Shown piece after piece: positions 1 through 9,343 of a stretch of DNA of 64,000 nt; within the stretch, counting starts at the first letter, position 1; each line of letters opens with the position of its first letter. This DNA is from Clostridia bacterium. GTDB lineage: Bacteria; Bacillota; Clostridia; Oscillospirales; CAG-382. Made by a program: the position numbers and the translations under genes. The notes beneath the pieces are model-generated. The model had not been told where the DNA came from and made no database searches. It saw only the letters and a list, made by a program, of their open reading frames with translations. The DNA lies in contig JAFYPA010000064.1 in NCBI GenBank assembly GCA_017560085.1, forward strand, positions 1 to 64,000, written 5' to 3'.

Positions 1-1021
1 AGAAGGATGAGGTGAACGCGGCGGTGATTGTCGGGCAGGAGCCGTAGGAGATTCCCGTAAGGCAAAGTCCCGCTATGCAGAGGACGAGTGAGCCTATGTA
101 TACCGCTATAAGTGTAACTCCCGCGGCGACGATTGTGAGGATATTCGCACAGAGCATTGTTTTACGGCGTCCGATTACGTCAAAGACGGCACCTGTGATG
201 ATTCTGCCTATGCCGTTGCACACGGAAAGAACTCCCACGAGGGATACCGCAAGCTTTTCGGGAGCCTCAACGGAAAGGGCGAGGTCCTTTGCAAAGCTTA
301 TAACCGAGCTTCCGACTGCCGCAAGGAAGGATATGCAGATGAACGCCATCCAGAAGGACGGTCTTCCGAGCATTTCTTTTGAGGTATAGCTTTTTGCTTC
401 GTCGGTGTCAGATTTTTTGTCGTCCGATTTCGCTGCGGGTGTTGCCGCCTTGAGCATAAAGCCCGCGAGAGCAAGCACCACAAGAATTGCAACGCCGAGG
501 ATGATATATGCCTTTCTCCATCCGACAGAGCTTTCGAACATTGCGTCCGCAAGGTTTCCGAGGATAAGTGCGGATGCACCGAAGCCCATCATAAGACAGC
601 CCGAGCAAAGTCCCTTTTTATCGGGGAACCAGGCGCTGACCGTGGCTATAACTACATTATATGCGATACCTATACCGAGACCTGCAAGCACGCCGTAGGT
701 GATATAAAGAATTCCCACGGGGACATTATTCAAAAGAGCAGTGAGAGTAAAGCCCGCACACGCAAGAACGCCCGCAGTAACAAGTGCGATTCTGCGGCCG
801 AGTCTCTTTGAAATTCTCGCACCGACAAGACCGCCTATGCAGAAGAAGGTCATTGCAAGGGTAAAGCACAGAGCAAGCTCGGACTTTCCCCAGCCGAATT
901 CAAGTGCAAGCGGTGATTTTAAAATAGACCAGGCATAAAGCACGCCCGCAAAAAGCATTGCCGTAACGCCTATAATCATATAAAGCCAACGGGTGGAATT
1001 ATTTTTGTTAACTGTATTCAT
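1..1021 (-). CDS. MFS transporter, OFA (oxalate/formate antiporter-like) family, C-terminus cut by window edge
   Basis: The reverse strand is open from an ATG at 1021 to the window edge, giving the first 340 residues of a major facilitator. The N-terminus (WLYMIIGVTAMLFAGVLYAW, then FGWGKSELALCFT) is typical of the OFA subfamily, which exchanges small organic acids such as oxalate, formate, lactate or pyruvate across the inner membrane. A run of hydrophobic segments with the loop GARISKRLGRR between helices 2 and 3 matches the MFS signature loop. A charged linker (KSDDKKSDTDEAKSY) separates the two six-helix halves. A CGGAGGA ribosome site lies upstream, 41 bases after the AraC gene, so the two probably form one operon. 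The substrate cannot be told; about two C-terminal helices are missing. Confidence 0.85.
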   Translation of the reverse strand, partial: MNTVNKNNSTRWLYMIIGVTAMLFAGVLYAWSILKSPLALEFGWGKSELALCFTLAMTFFCIGGLVGARISKRLGRRIALVTAGVLACAGFTLTALLNNVPVGILYITYGVLAGLGIGIAYNVVIATVSAWFPDKKGLCSGCLMMGFGASALILGNLADAMFESSVGWRKAYIILGVAILVVLALAGFMLKAATPAAKSDDKKSDTDEAKSYTSKEMLGRPSFWMAFICISFLAAVGSSVISFAKDLALSVEAPEKLAVSLVGVLSVCNGIGRIITGAVFDVIGRRKTMLCANILTIVAAGVTLIAVYIGSLVLCIAGLCLTGISYGSCPTITAAFTSSF

Positions 1022-1062
1022 TACTAAGTATCCTCCGAATTCTGGATTTTATTTTGCTTTGT

Positions 1063-1920
1063 TTACTTCCCTATCTTCGCTTCCGCCTTTGTTTCGCTGG
1101 GAAGCTGACCTATGACGTTCTTGTAGATTTTGGCGAAGTATGACATATTGGTAAAGCCGCTTTGCTCTGCCGCCTCTGTTATGTTACACTGTCCCGACAG
1201 AATAAGCTTTCTTGCGTTTTTGCATCTGACGTAGTTCAAGTGGTTTACCACGGTAGAGCCCGTGATTTCGTTGAAGATATGGCAGAAATAGTACTTTGTG
1301 AAGCCAAGCTGCTTTGCGAGGTCGTCTATGCTTATCTGCTCGGCGTAGTGGGTTTTCATATATTCTATCGCCTTTTTCACCGTTTCCGTTTTCGGGTTTG
1401 AGTGGTGGCTGGGGGAATATTCGTCCTCCGAGTGATTTTTCACAAGGTCTACCGCAAGGCTCAGAAGGGCGAGCTTCAGATCGAGGATTTTGTATTCATC
1501 CTCACTTTTTACGGTCTTTACGGCGTTAAGGTAAAGCTCTGCGGTATGGGGGTCACGGATGCACCTTTCGAAGACCGTGCTCTCTATGTTTATGCCGAAG
1601 CTTTTGAGGAAATTGACATCCACTATAAGGCAGTAGTACTTTGCGTAGTCCGTTGTTGCCTCCACCATATGAACCATATTTGAGTTCATAAGGGCTATAT
1701 CACCGGGGACTGTATGTATTTTTACTGCGTTTGTGATAACATCGCATTCGCCCTCAAGCATATAGAGGAGCTCGATATTCTCGTGCCAGTGGGCGGGAAA
1801 CTTCGGCACCATCATAACGGCGTCGTCGCTGTAGAGGAAGCCGTCCCGCTTTAAGTAGTCCGTATGGAATATTATGGGCTGATTGGTGTCGGTTTTGTGC
1901 TTTTCGTATCGCTTGTCCAT
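1063..1920 (-). CDS. AraC family transcriptional regulator with N-terminal cupin
   Basis: A 285-residue regulator. Residues about 20-150 form a cupin-like ligand-binding domain (HWHENIELLYMLEG, then PGDIALMNSNMVHMVE), and residues about 180-280 hold the two helix-turn-helix motifs of AraC proteins (ISIDDLAKQLGFTKYYFCHI and NITEAAEQSGFTNMSYFAKI). It starts at an ATG behind AAAGGACGG. It is followed by the transporter on the same strand and is divergent from the TIM-barrel gene at 2146, so it probably senses a sugar or sugar acid and controls both flanking units. The ligand is unknown. Confidence 0.9.
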   Translation of the reverse strand: MDKRYEKHKTDTNQPIIFHTDYLKRDGFLYSDDAVMMVPKFPAHWHENIELLYMLEGECDVITNAVKIHTVPGDIALMNSNMVHMVEATTDYAKYYCLIVDVNFLKSFGINIESTVFERCIRDPHTAELYLNAVKTVKSEDEYKILDLKLALLSLAVDLVKNHSEDEYSPSHHSNPKTETVKKAIEYMKTHYAEQISIDDLAKQLGFTKYYFCHIFNEITGSTVVNHLNYVRCKNARKLILSGQCNITEAAEQSGFTNMSYFAKIYKNVIGQLPSETKAEAKIGK

Positions 1921-2044
1921 TCTGACACCGTCCTTTCAAACACAATTTTGCTTTTATAAATATTCAAAAGCCCGAATTTCTACCATATTATAACACAAAC
2001 TTGTTCAAAAAGCAATATAGTTGCAAAAAAAAGCAATATTTTAG

Positions 2045-2073
2045 TTTATTTATATAAAAATATGTGGTATAAT
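2045..2073 (+). promoter_or_regulatory. Promoter of the TIM-barrel gene (extended -10)
   Basis: TGG followed by TATAAT at 2068-2073 is an extended -10 box. The -35 position (TTTATT) is poor, which fits a promoter that needs an activator such as the divergent AraC protein. The start codon lies about 70 bases downstream. The 225-base divergent spacer holds nothing else that I recognise. Confidence 0.55.
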
Positions 2074-2145
2074 GGTTTAAAATCGGAGCTTGGTATGTTT
2101 TTCGGCTCTTATTTATAATGATTTTTTATTTCGGAGGATATTATT

Positions 2146-2988
2146 ATGGATTTCAAAATAGGCGTAATGCTCGAATCCTTCAGACTTCCCGACAGAGAGG
2201 CTATTGAAGCGGCAAAGAATATCGGTGCGAACGGCATTCAGATGTACTGTACAAACGGTGACCACGCTCCCGAAAATATGACAGCGGACAAGAAGAAGGA
2301 TCTTCTTTCAATGATGGATGCAAACGGTCTTGTTTTCTCCGCTATCTGCGGTGACCTCGGACGCGGCTTCGGCAACAAGGAGCTTAACCCCGCTCTTATC
2401 GAAAAGTCCAAGAGAATTCTTGAGCTTGCAAAGGAGCTCGGCACTGACATTGTTACAACACACATCGGCGTTGTTCCCGAGGACAAGAACGAGGAAAGAT
2501 ACAAGATTATGCAGGAGGCCTGCTTTGAGCTTTCAAAGTTTGCCGATGATATGGGCTCTCACTTTGCTATTGAAACGGGTCCCGAAACATCTCTTACTCT
2601 CCGTACATTCCTTGACACACTCGGCTCGACAGGTGTTGCCGTTAACCTTGACCCCGCAAACCTTGTAATGGTTACTGGTGACGATCCCGTTAAGGCGGTT
2701 GACAATCTTGCTCCTTACATTGTTCACACCCACGCAAAGGACGGCGTAAAGCTCGGTGAATGCAACCCTCTCCACGTTTACAGAATCGTTGACCTTGACA
2801 ACATTCCCACATCCCGCGCATTCGAGGAGGTTGCTCTCGGTACGGGTCAGGTTGACTGGAAGAACTACCTTGCGGCACTTGATAAGATTGGCTTCCACGG
2901 CTTCCTTACAATCGAGCGTGAATGCGGTGCCGATCCCGCAAAGGATATCAGAACTGCGGCTGACTTCCTCAGAGGCATTATCGGCTGA
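2146..2988 (+). CDS. Sugar phosphate isomerase/epimerase (xylose-isomerase-like TIM barrel)
   Basis: A 280-residue AP endonuclease 2/xylose-isomerase-type TIM barrel. Likely metal ligands sit at strand ends: TTHIGVVPED, AIETGPE, NLDPANL, HTHAKDG and the C-terminal TIERECG. Members isomerise or epimerise keto sugars or act in inositol catabolism; the exact substrate cannot be read from sequence. The ATG follows TCGGAGGA. It is divergent from the AraC/MFS pair and followed by an SGNH hydrolase, and a hairpin terminator separates the two. It is probably part of a glycan-derived monosaccharide pathway. Confidence 0.85.
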   Translation: MDFKIGVMLESFRLPDREAIEAAKNIGANGIQMYCTNGDHAPENMTADKKKDLLSMMDANGLVFSAICGDLGRGFGNKELNPALIEKSKRILELAKELGTDIVTTHIGVVPEDKNEERYKIMQEACFELSKFADDMGSHFAIETGPETSLTLRTFLDTLGSTGVAVNLDPANLVMVTGDDPVKAVDNLAPYIVHTHAKDGVKLGECNPLHVYRIVDLDNIPTSRAFEEVALGTGQVDWKNYLAALDKIGFHGFLTIERECGADPAKDIRTAADFLRGIIG

Positions 2989-3006
2989 TAAATCAAAGCT
3001 GAATAC

Positions 3007-3036
3007 GGCTGATTGGATTTTTCCGTCAGCCTTTTT
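3007..3036 (+). terminator. Rho-independent terminator
   Basis: GGCTGA pairs with TCAGCC around a 13-base loop, followed by a T run. It lies just after the TIM-barrel stop codon. The stem is short, so readthrough into the SGNH gene is likely. Confidence 0.55.
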
Positions 3037-3062
3037 CTTTACTTGACAAAACGAGGTTCAAT

Positions 3063-3773
3063 ATGGATAACAAGCTTTACGGAAAGACAATAATATGGGA
3101 CGGAGATTCCATATGCGGAGGCGGTATCGGCAGAGGCAACTGGGCAAGAAGAATTGCAGACAGAAACTCTATGATATGCAAAAACTACGCCATCGGCGGT
3201 GGCACGATTGCGCAGGGCTATCCGCTCCCCCCTTCGGGAAATCCCAGACACAGCGTTTCGCTCACGCTTGATAAGATGTATGAGGAGTATCCCGATGCGG
3301 ATTACATAATTCTTGAGGGCGGAACAAATGACGCAGACCTTATTTGTGACGGTCGCTCCGACAACGTTGTTCTCGGCGATTTTGATTTATGGGACTTTAG
3401 CGGAAATTACAACAAGGAGACCTTCTGCGGTGCACTTGAGAGTATTTTCTTTAGAGCGGTAAATTACTGGGCGGGAAAGAAGATAGGCTTTATCATTGCA
3501 CAGAAGATGGGACCTGTGCCCGAGCATATGGTACGCCGTCGCTTTTACTTTGACAAGGCTGTTGAAATCTGCAGAAAATGGGGTATTCCATACATCGATC
3601 TATGGAACGGATGCTATCTCAATCCCCTTCTTGAGTCAATGTATGACAGCAGTAAGACCCCCGAGGAAAACACAGCGGAGGACAAGTGCTTTTACACGGA
3701 TGGTCAGCATCTTACCGCAAAGGGCTATGATTTCACATCGGAGATTCTTGAGGCGTGGATTCGTACGCTTTGA
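3063..3773 (+). CDS. SGNH/GDSL-family hydrolase
   Basis: A 236-residue esterase-like protein. Block I (WDGDSICGG) carries the nucleophilic serine near residue 15, GGTNDAD is block III with the oxyanion Asn, and DGQHLTAKGYD is block V with the catalytic Asp and His. No signal peptide is visible, so it should act in the cytoplasm on imported esters such as acetylated oligosaccharides. The start is an ATG after CGAGG. It follows the isomerase in the same direction, consistent with deacetylation of a glycan fragment before its sugars are metabolised; that role is inferred. Confidence 0.88.
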   Translation: MDNKLYGKTIIWDGDSICGGGIGRGNWARRIADRNSMICKNYAIGGGTIAQGYPLPPSGNPRHSVSLTLDKMYEEYPDADYIILEGGTNDADLICDGRSDNVVLGDFDLWDFSGNYNKETFCGALESIFFRAVNYWAGKKIGFIIAQKMGPVPEHMVRRRFYFDKAVEICRKWGIPYIDLWNGCYLNPLLESMYDSSKTPEENTAEDKCFYTDGQHLTAKGYDFTSEILEAWIRTL

Positions 3774-3794
3774 TTTATAAATATACAAGCAGAA

Positions 3795-3824
3795 AAGCCG
3801 AGCATCGGAAATGATGTTCGGCTT
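3795..3824. terminator. Bidirectional terminator
   Basis: AAGCCGA-g-CATC pairs with GATG-t-TCGGCTT around a six-base loop, between the convergent SGNH and GH127 genes. Confidence 0.75.
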
Positions 3825-3833
3825 AGCTTTTGC

Positions 3834-5693
3834 TTAAATATTCTTTTTACCGTAGAGCTTTTCGCCCGTAATTCTTCGTGCTTCCGATTCCGTCCAGCCG
3901 TATTTTGTTTGCCATACGGACATTTTTGAGTCGAGGGGATTGTCACTTACTCTGTTGTTTCTCTTGTAGTAAGGAATAAATGTGATATCCTCGCCATCTG
4001 CGGATTTGAGGATTATTCTGTCATCCTCAAGGATAGGCTTTTGCTCGGGGGCGAGAACAAACTCGGTTTTGCCTGCGTTATCAGCACCCTCCGTGCAGTA
4101 GAGGTATCTGCCCTTCATGATGCATACTCTGCCGAAGTCTGCATAGACCTCTGTATTGGCGTATACCTCGTATGCCTTTTCCGTGAAGGAAATGCTTAAT
4201 GTGTGGCTTCCCTTTTGTAATACGGTCTTGATATAGCCGTTTTCGGTCTGTGCGGCAACAGTCTTTCCGTCTGCGGTGATTTCAAAATTCTCGGCATACG
4301 AGGGCACTCTGAAATACACTGTGAGATTATCCGAGGAAGCATCTATTGAAACGGTTTTACCGTCCTCGGAGATTCTGCACTTGTTCTCCCCTGCCGAAAG
4401 CTCGGAGCCCATATACATATTTACAAAAAGCTCGTTATCGCCAACGGCATAGATATATGTCGCGAGGGTGGAATATATTTTCGCAAGCATGGGAGGACAG
4501 CAGGGACATCCGTGCCAGCTCCAGCGGTTTCTTGTGCCGTCGTTTACAAGGGCGTTGTCGTAGTAATAGGTCTTAAAGTCCTCGCCTACAGAGCCGAGGA
4601 TGTTGTTATAGAGGGAAAGCTCGAAAATATCGAAATACTTGGAGTTCTTGTCTATAAGTGCCATTTCACCCGCAAAGAATGCAAGAGCAATTCCCGCACA
4701 GGTTTCGAGGTATGCGTTATTGGGAAGGTCATATTCCTTATCAAAGCCCTCTATGTCGTGTCTTGAGCCGATACCGCCGCTTATGTGCATTTTCTTATCC
4801 ACTATATCGGAGAAGATTGCACGAAGTGCGGGGAGGTAATCTTCCCTTGCGAGGTCTCTTGAGGCAAGTGCCGCACCTGCATAGCAGAGTCCCGCTCTTA
4901 CAGCGTGTCCGGTTGCCTTTCTCTGCTCTGCGAAGGGCATTGTGTCCTGATTGTATTCGGGGCCGAATCTTTCTATGGGGCTTCTTACTCTGCCTCTGTC
5001 GAATTTGCCTCTGTTGTCATACCAGAAGCGGACAATTTCTCGGTATTCGTCGGTGTTTACATTGTTTTCCCTTGCAAAGTCGGAAAGCTCGGATGTTGTG
5101 TCAAAGAGGTTGGCAAAGTTAAGGAAGGCAAGCTCGGGAAGAGAATGACCCGGAATAATGTTGTGCTTGGGTGCTTCGCCTACATATGCGCAGATATTGT
5201 TTGCACACTTTACAGCCGCCGAAAGAAATTTTGTTTTACCCGTTGCGATATAATGAGCGGTTGCCGCTTCTATGAATGCGCCCTGGTCGTAGAGGTCGTG
5301 CTGAATGATTATGTCGCCGCCGTTTTCGCCCCACTTCTTTTCGGGGTAATCCTGCGAGGACTGGGTACAGATAAAGCCGTCGGGCTCCTGTGCGGAAAGT
5401 ATTGTGTCTATAAGATTATCGAGAATTTCGTCCGTTTCCTTGTTGTATTTCTTTGCAAGGAAAAGGCATGCACCCGTGATGGTTTCAAGAAGAAGTCCGT
5501 CGGAAAAGGGAGGGCCTATGTGCTTTGCGCCGTCCTTTTTTGCAACACTTTCGAAATTTGCAACGTAGCCCGTTTCCTTGAATTTTTCAAAGCAGTACGG
5601 AATCATTACGTCTCTTATGCCCTCGGTATAAGGTGTCCAAAAGCTGTCCTTGAGGGTAACCTCGGAAATATTCGGGCGAAGGTATTTTTTCAT
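3834..5693 (-). CDS. GH127 beta-L-arabinofuranosidase-like glycoside hydrolase
   Basis: A 619-residue protein of the DUF1680/GH127 type, which removes beta-L-arabinofuranose from plant glycans by a zinc-thiolate mechanism. The catalytic set is visible: ETCAGIA (Glu and Cys) and the cysteine cluster HGCPCCPP, which in the known family supplies the nucleophile and zinc ligands. An (alpha/alpha)6 barrel is followed by a beta-rich C-terminal domain (residues about 400-619). There is no signal peptide, so it acts on imported oligosaccharides. I chose the ATG at 5693 with AAAGGAG seven bases upstream rather than the in-frame GTG at 5702, which overlaps that ribosome site. It is divergent from an AraC regulator. 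Confidence 0.9.
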   Translation of the reverse strand: MKKYLRPNISEVTLKDSFWTPYTEGIRDVMIPYCFEKFKETGYVANFESVAKKDGAKHIGPPFSDGLLLETITGACLFLAKKYNKETDEILDNLIDTILSAQEPDGFICTQSSQDYPEKKWGENGGDIIIQHDLYDQGAFIEAATAHYIATGKTKFLSAAVKCANNICAYVGEAPKHNIIPGHSLPELAFLNFANLFDTTSELSDFARENNVNTDEYREIVRFWYDNRGKFDRGRVRSPIERFGPEYNQDTMPFAEQRKATGHAVRAGLCYAGAALASRDLAREDYLPALRAIFSDIVDKKMHISGGIGSRHDIEGFDKEYDLPNNAYLETCAGIALAFFAGEMALIDKNSKYFDIFELSLYNNILGSVGEDFKTYYYDNALVNDGTRNRWSWHGCPCCPPMLAKIYSTLATYIYAVGDNELFVNMYMGSELSAGENKCRISEDGKTVSIDASSDNLTVYFRVPSYAENFEITADGKTVAAQTENGYIKTVLQKGSHTLSISFTEKAYEVYANTEVYADFGRVCIMKGRYLYCTEGADNAGKTEFVLAPEQKPILEDDRIILKSADGEDITFIPYYKRNNRVSDNPLDSKMSVWQTKYGWTESEARRITGEKLYGKKNI

Positions 5694-5732
5694 TTTCTCC
5701 ACTCCTTTTTTATGTTGATTTTCATTTTATTA

Positions 5733-5761
5733 TTGACTTTTGCGGTATAACACCGTATAAT
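5733..5761 (+). promoter_or_regulatory. Promoter of the AraC gene at 5827
   Basis: TTGACT, 17 bases, TATAAT. It sits in the divergent spacer between GH127 and the AraC regulator and points to the regulator. Confidence 0.8.
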
Positions 5762-5826
5762 GATTATAGCACACATCGGTGCTGTTTTAAACTTCTATTT
5801 TCGTACAAAAGGTGGAAAATTCCGAT

Positions 5827-6681
5827 ATGTATTATATGTGCTTTGAAAAACGGCTGTCTCCCGTGTTTTCCTCTGCGGGGAAATTTTTGTCGGGTGGCGG
5901 AGTTGTTCATCCAAGGAGGAATCTTGACACAGCGGTGCTTCTTCTCGGCTGTGAGGGTGAGTATGCCATTTCTCAGGACGGACGGGAATACACACTTTCA
6001 AAGGGCTGCTTTCAGCTTCTGTTTCCCGGGGTTACTCACTACGGAACAAGGCAGACAAGCGGGGCTCAGTCTCATTTCTGGTGTCATTTTCATGTTCCGA
6101 AGGAGTATTTTATTGTTTCGGATGACGGACTTTCGGAATTTGCCGGTGATGATTATTTTATACTGCCCGAATTTTTGTCGGCATCGGATTTTGAAAAGTA
6201 TTTCGTTATCTTCAATCAGATGATAGACGAAGCGGAGGCGTGGGCGGACAATGCGGAAATATGCAGCTGCTACATAAGGATTCTTCTGTGTCATCTTGAC
6301 TTACTTAACAGAAGCTCCGCCGATTCAAAAAGTCCCACGGCGAAAAGGGCGGCGGTTTCGAGGATTAAGGAATTTCTCCGTCTTGAGGCGTGCACGGGGA
6401 TGAGTGCCTCGGAGGCCTCGGAAAGGCTTGGCTACAATCCCGACCATCTCAACCGTATCATCAGGGGCGAGACGGGAATGACGCTTACATCCTATCTTAA
6501 TTTCGTAAGGATTTCAAGGGCAAAGAGTCTGCTTCTTGAGGGAAGCATGAAGGTATGCGATATTGCTGTCGCCTGCGGATTTTCCGATGAGAAGTATTTT
6601 ATGAAGCTTTTCAAAAGGCTGGAAAGCGTTACGCCGTCGGAATACCGTGACGCTCATTTTCGGGTGCACACAAACCGTTGA
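5827..6681 (+). CDS. AraC family transcriptional regulator
   Basis: A 284-residue regulator with an N-terminal cupin-like sensor (GGVVHPRRNLDTAVLLLGCEG, PGVTHYG, HFWCHFHV) and a C-terminal double helix-turn-helix (SASEASERLGYNPDHLNRII and KVCDIAVACGFSDEKYFMKL). A GTG at 5812 is possible, but AAAGGTGG at 5808-5815 is well spaced for the ATG at 5827, which I prefer. It lies between GH127 (divergent) and the glycan genes at 6806 and 7671 (same direction), so it probably controls arabinan- or galactan-derived sugar use. The ligand is unknown. Confidence 0.88.
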   Translation: MYYMCFEKRLSPVFSSAGKFLSGGGVVHPRRNLDTAVLLLGCEGEYAISQDGREYTLSKGCFQLLFPGVTHYGTRQTSGAQSHFWCHFHVPKEYFIVSDDGLSEFAGDDYFILPEFLSASDFEKYFVIFNQMIDEAEAWADNAEICSCYIRILLCHLDLLNRSSADSKSPTAKRAAVSRIKEFLRLEACTGMSASEASERLGYNPDHLNRIIRGETGMTLTSYLNFVRISRAKSLLLEGSMKVCDIAVACGFSDEKYFMKLFKRLESVTPSEYRDAHFRVHTNR

Positions 6682-6731
6682 TAAATCTTTTGCAAATTTA
6701 CAATTGTTCAAAAAATATATAATATAGTACA

Positions 6732-6760
6732 TTGACCCTCATATTCATATGTGCTACAAT
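6732..6760 (+). promoter_or_regulatory. Promoter of the gene at 6806
   Basis: TTGACC, 17 bases, TACAAT, followed about 45 bases later by AAAGGAG and the start codon. Confidence 0.75.
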
Positions 6761-6805
6761 AAAACAAAAATATGAAAACACTTTCATAAAAAAGGAGAAA
6801 ATACT

Positions 6806-7615
6806 ATGCTTTTAAGAGACAGATTCTGGCTTTGGGGACATCCCGAGGGAAGATACAATCAGAACGCGGACGATTACGGCTGTCCCGATGTTTCGAGAAT
6901 GACGCCTATGGAGGGCTGTCTTTATCTCGGTGTGAGAAATACATTTATGGTGCCCGTCGGAGTGCAGGTTAACAGACGTCAGTACAACAAGTCCTTCAAG
7001 ACTCTCCGTCAGGTTGGATGGGAATGCTTTGAGGCAGGCAAGAATCCAGCACTTATCGAGCAGGTAATTGAGGAGGCAAAGGACTTTCCCAATATCGGCT
7101 GTGCGGTTATTGACGATTTCAAGTGTACCGATTCCAAGGGTGTTGTAAAGTACAAGAGCGTACCGCTTGAAAATCTTCAGAAGGTCAATGACAGACTTCA
7201 CAACAACGGTGTAAGAAGGCTTGATTCCTGGATGGTGCTTTACTGTCATCAGTTCGGCATAAACAAGCAGGAGGACGAGGAGTTCCAGCCTTATATGGAT
7301 GAGTTCGACGGTGTTATTATGTGGAATTGGAGAGAGTCGGAATACACGGCAATTCCCGAAAAGTGGGAAATATTCAAGAAGTATACTCCCGTTACGCGCA
7401 GAATGAACGGATGCTATCTCTACAACTTCGGTGAGAGAAAGCAGGCTACTCCCGAAATCGTAAAGTGGCAGCTTGACTTCTATCGTGAGCTTTTGCATAA
7501 AGGTGAGTCGGAGGGCGTTGTTCTTCACACAAACACTATGGCTGACCTTGATTATCCCGCTTACGATGTGGCTTGTGAGTGGATGGATAAGTACGGGGAT
7601 GAGGAAATAGACTAA
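6806..7615 (+). CDS. Conserved hypothetical protein, possible TIM-barrel glycosidase relative
   Basis: 269 residues, no signal peptide, with no family I can name. Alternating strand/helix segments and acidic residues at putative strand ends (CAVIDDFKC, WMVLYCHQFG, DGVIMWNWRESE, GCYLYNFGE, GVVLHTNTMADLD) suggest a (beta/alpha)8 barrel. The Trp- and Tyr-rich segments would suit carbohydrate binding. It has its own promoter and a good ribosome site, and is 55 bases upstream of the beta-helix enzyme, so the two are probably co-transcribed and act on the same substrate. The fold guess is inference only. Confidence 0.75.
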   Translation: MLLRDRFWLWGHPEGRYNQNADDYGCPDVSRMTPMEGCLYLGVRNTFMVPVGVQVNRRQYNKSFKTLRQVGWECFEAGKNPALIEQVIEEAKDFPNIGCAVIDDFKCTDSKGVVKYKSVPLENLQKVNDRLHNNGVRRLDSWMVLYCHQFGINKQEDEEFQPYMDEFDGVIMWNWRESEYTAIPEKWEIFKKYTPVTRRMNGCYLYNFGERKQATPEIVKWQLDFYRELLHKGESEGVVLHTNTMADLDYPAYDVACEWMDKYGDEEID

Positions 7616-7670
7616 AGCTTTTATGTTAGTCTATCGGATATGACAATTGAGTCCATGGGGTGAAAGTAAA

Positions 7671-9338
7671 ATGATTTACCATATATCGGATTTCCTCGGC
7701 CCACGCGGTGCTTCATATGCTCTTTGCGAAGCGGTAAACAGTCTTTGCGACGGTGATACGCTTTGTCTTGACGGAAAAGAGCTTGAGATTGACAACAGCT
7801 TTGCAAGCGGTGAATTTTTCTATCTTCCGAGATACAGCAATCTAAAAAAATATTACGCCGTAAACATCAAAGGAAAACGGAACATCACCATTGACGGTGG
7901 CGGTGCAAGTCTTGTATTTGTCGGAGATATTTCCGCATTCGGTCTTGAGGAATGTGAAAATATTACACTTGAAAATTTCACGATAGACTACAAGACTCCC
8001 TGCTTTATTCAGGGGCGTATTCTTGAGGCTGAGGAAAATTATATTATATTGGATTTTAAATCCGAGGGGCTTTCGGTAAAATACGATGCGGAAGAAAAGA
8101 AACTTCTTTTTAAGCCTGTCGACAGCGAGGATTACTATGAAGCGGACAGCTTTCTTGCGGGCGAGTTCGAGCCGGATACAAAATTCCGTTCTGCGACAAG
8201 TCCCGATTATTTTCTCTGTGTAAACAAGGAGCATCCCGTCTATACTTCAATGTCGGTTCTTGCGGATGTTGAAGTGATTGACGAGGGCAGAATGAAATTC
8301 ACCTTCAAAAACAGAAAGATATCTCACAAGGTCGGAAACTGTCTTGTCGGAACGGTGCATGAGAGACGGAACAACAACATTCATCTGTTCAGATGCAAGA
8401 ACATTACCCTTGAAAATATTACAATGTATTCGTCGCTTTCCTTCGGAGTGATAAATCTTTGCGGTGAGAATATGACCGTAAGAAACGTAAATTCTCTTTT
8501 AAAGCCTAATACGGAAAGACTTATTGCGGTGGTTGCGGATATGTTCCACTGTGTAAATATGCGGGGAAGTGTCGGCGTTTACGGCTGTACGGTTGAGAAT
8601 CTTATGGACGACTGCCTTAACATTCACTCGCTACTGTCGGTTGTCAAGGAATGCGTAAGCACGGACACCTTGCTGATTCACTTTACATATCTTGCAAAAA
8701 AAGCGATAAATCTTTATACCGCGGGAGAAAAAATATCGGTGCTTCATCCCGATACCTTTGAGAAAATCGGAACTTTCACCGTGAAAAGCTCCGAGTATAT
8801 GGGCGACTATCATCTGAAGGTTCGGTTTTACGAAAATGTTTCGGACATTCCCGAAGGTTACATTCTTGAGTCGGAGGATGCAAAGCCGAGTGTACATATT
8901 TCGGACTGCAGAATGGGCAGAAACAGAGGCAGAGGACTTCTTGTTCCCTGCGGCGGAAAAACTATAATCGAAAATAACGAATTTTACAGCAGCAGCAACG
9001 GAATTTATGCGAGCGGTGCTTCAAAGACATATCTTGAGGGTAGTGCGATAACCGATCTTACAATAAAAAACAACGATCTTACCCGTTGCAATCCCACGGA
9101 CAAAGGAGCGGATATCAGCATAGATCCCACGGGGCTTTCGGAAATAAGGTCACCCTATCATAAGAATATAAAAATATACGGCAACAGATTCGCAACGAAC
9201 AGGCACAAGGCTGTTTATATGAGGGCTTGCGCCAATGTTGAAATATACGGTAATTTCCACTATGACGGAAAAGCAATTGACTCATCGGAAACGGAGCTGT
9301 ACACCTTCAACGGATGCACGGACATAAAAATCAAATAA
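7671..9338 (+). CDS. Right-handed parallel beta-helix protein, GH110 (alpha-1,3-galactosidase)-like
   Basis: A 555-residue protein made largely of beta-helix turns (NITIDGGGASLVF, NITLENFTIDY, NITLENITMYS, MTVRNVNSL, TIIENNEFYSSSNGIYAS, LTIKNNDLTRC). The layout, with an inserted beta-sandwich around residues 105-230 and the acidic segment ENLMDDCLNIH, resembles GH110 enzymes that cleave terminal alpha-1,3-galactose; GH28/pectin-lyase relatives remain possible. There is no signal peptide. The ATG at 7671 lies just after GGGGTGA and is preferred to an in-frame TTG at 7647. A terminator follows the stop. Confidence 0.8.
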   Translation: MIYHISDFLGPRGASYALCEAVNSLCDGDTLCLDGKELEIDNSFASGEFFYLPRYSNLKKYYAVNIKGKRNITIDGGGASLVFVGDISAFGLEECENITLENFTIDYKTPCFIQGRILEAEENYIILDFKSEGLSVKYDAEEKKLLFKPVDSEDYYEADSFLAGEFEPDTKFRSATSPDYFLCVNKEHPVYTSMSVLADVEVIDEGRMKFTFKNRKISHKVGNCLVGTVHERRNNNIHLFRCKNITLENITMYSSLSFGVINLCGENMTVRNVNSLLKPNTERLIAVVADMFHCVNMRGSVGVYGCTVENLMDDCLNIHSLLSVVKECVSTDTLLIHFTYLAKKAINLYTAGEKISVLHPDTFEKIGTFTVKSSEYMGDYHLKVRFYENVSDIPEGYILESEDAKPSVHISDCRMGRNRGRGLLVPCGGKTIIENNEFYSSSNGIYASGASKTYLEGSAITDLTIKNNDLTRCNPTDKGADISIDPTGLSEIRSPYHKNIKIYGNRFATNRHKAVYMRACANVEIYGNFHYDGKAIDSSETELYTFNGCTDIKIK

Positions 9339-9343
9339 AAATA

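Noticed and set aside
3043-3062. TTGACA as a promoter for the SGNH gene
   Set aside because: There is no room for a -10 box before the start codon, so it is probably chance.
4905-5750. 281-codon open frame on the plus strand
   Set aside because: Antisense shadow of the GH127 gene, running into its promoter region.
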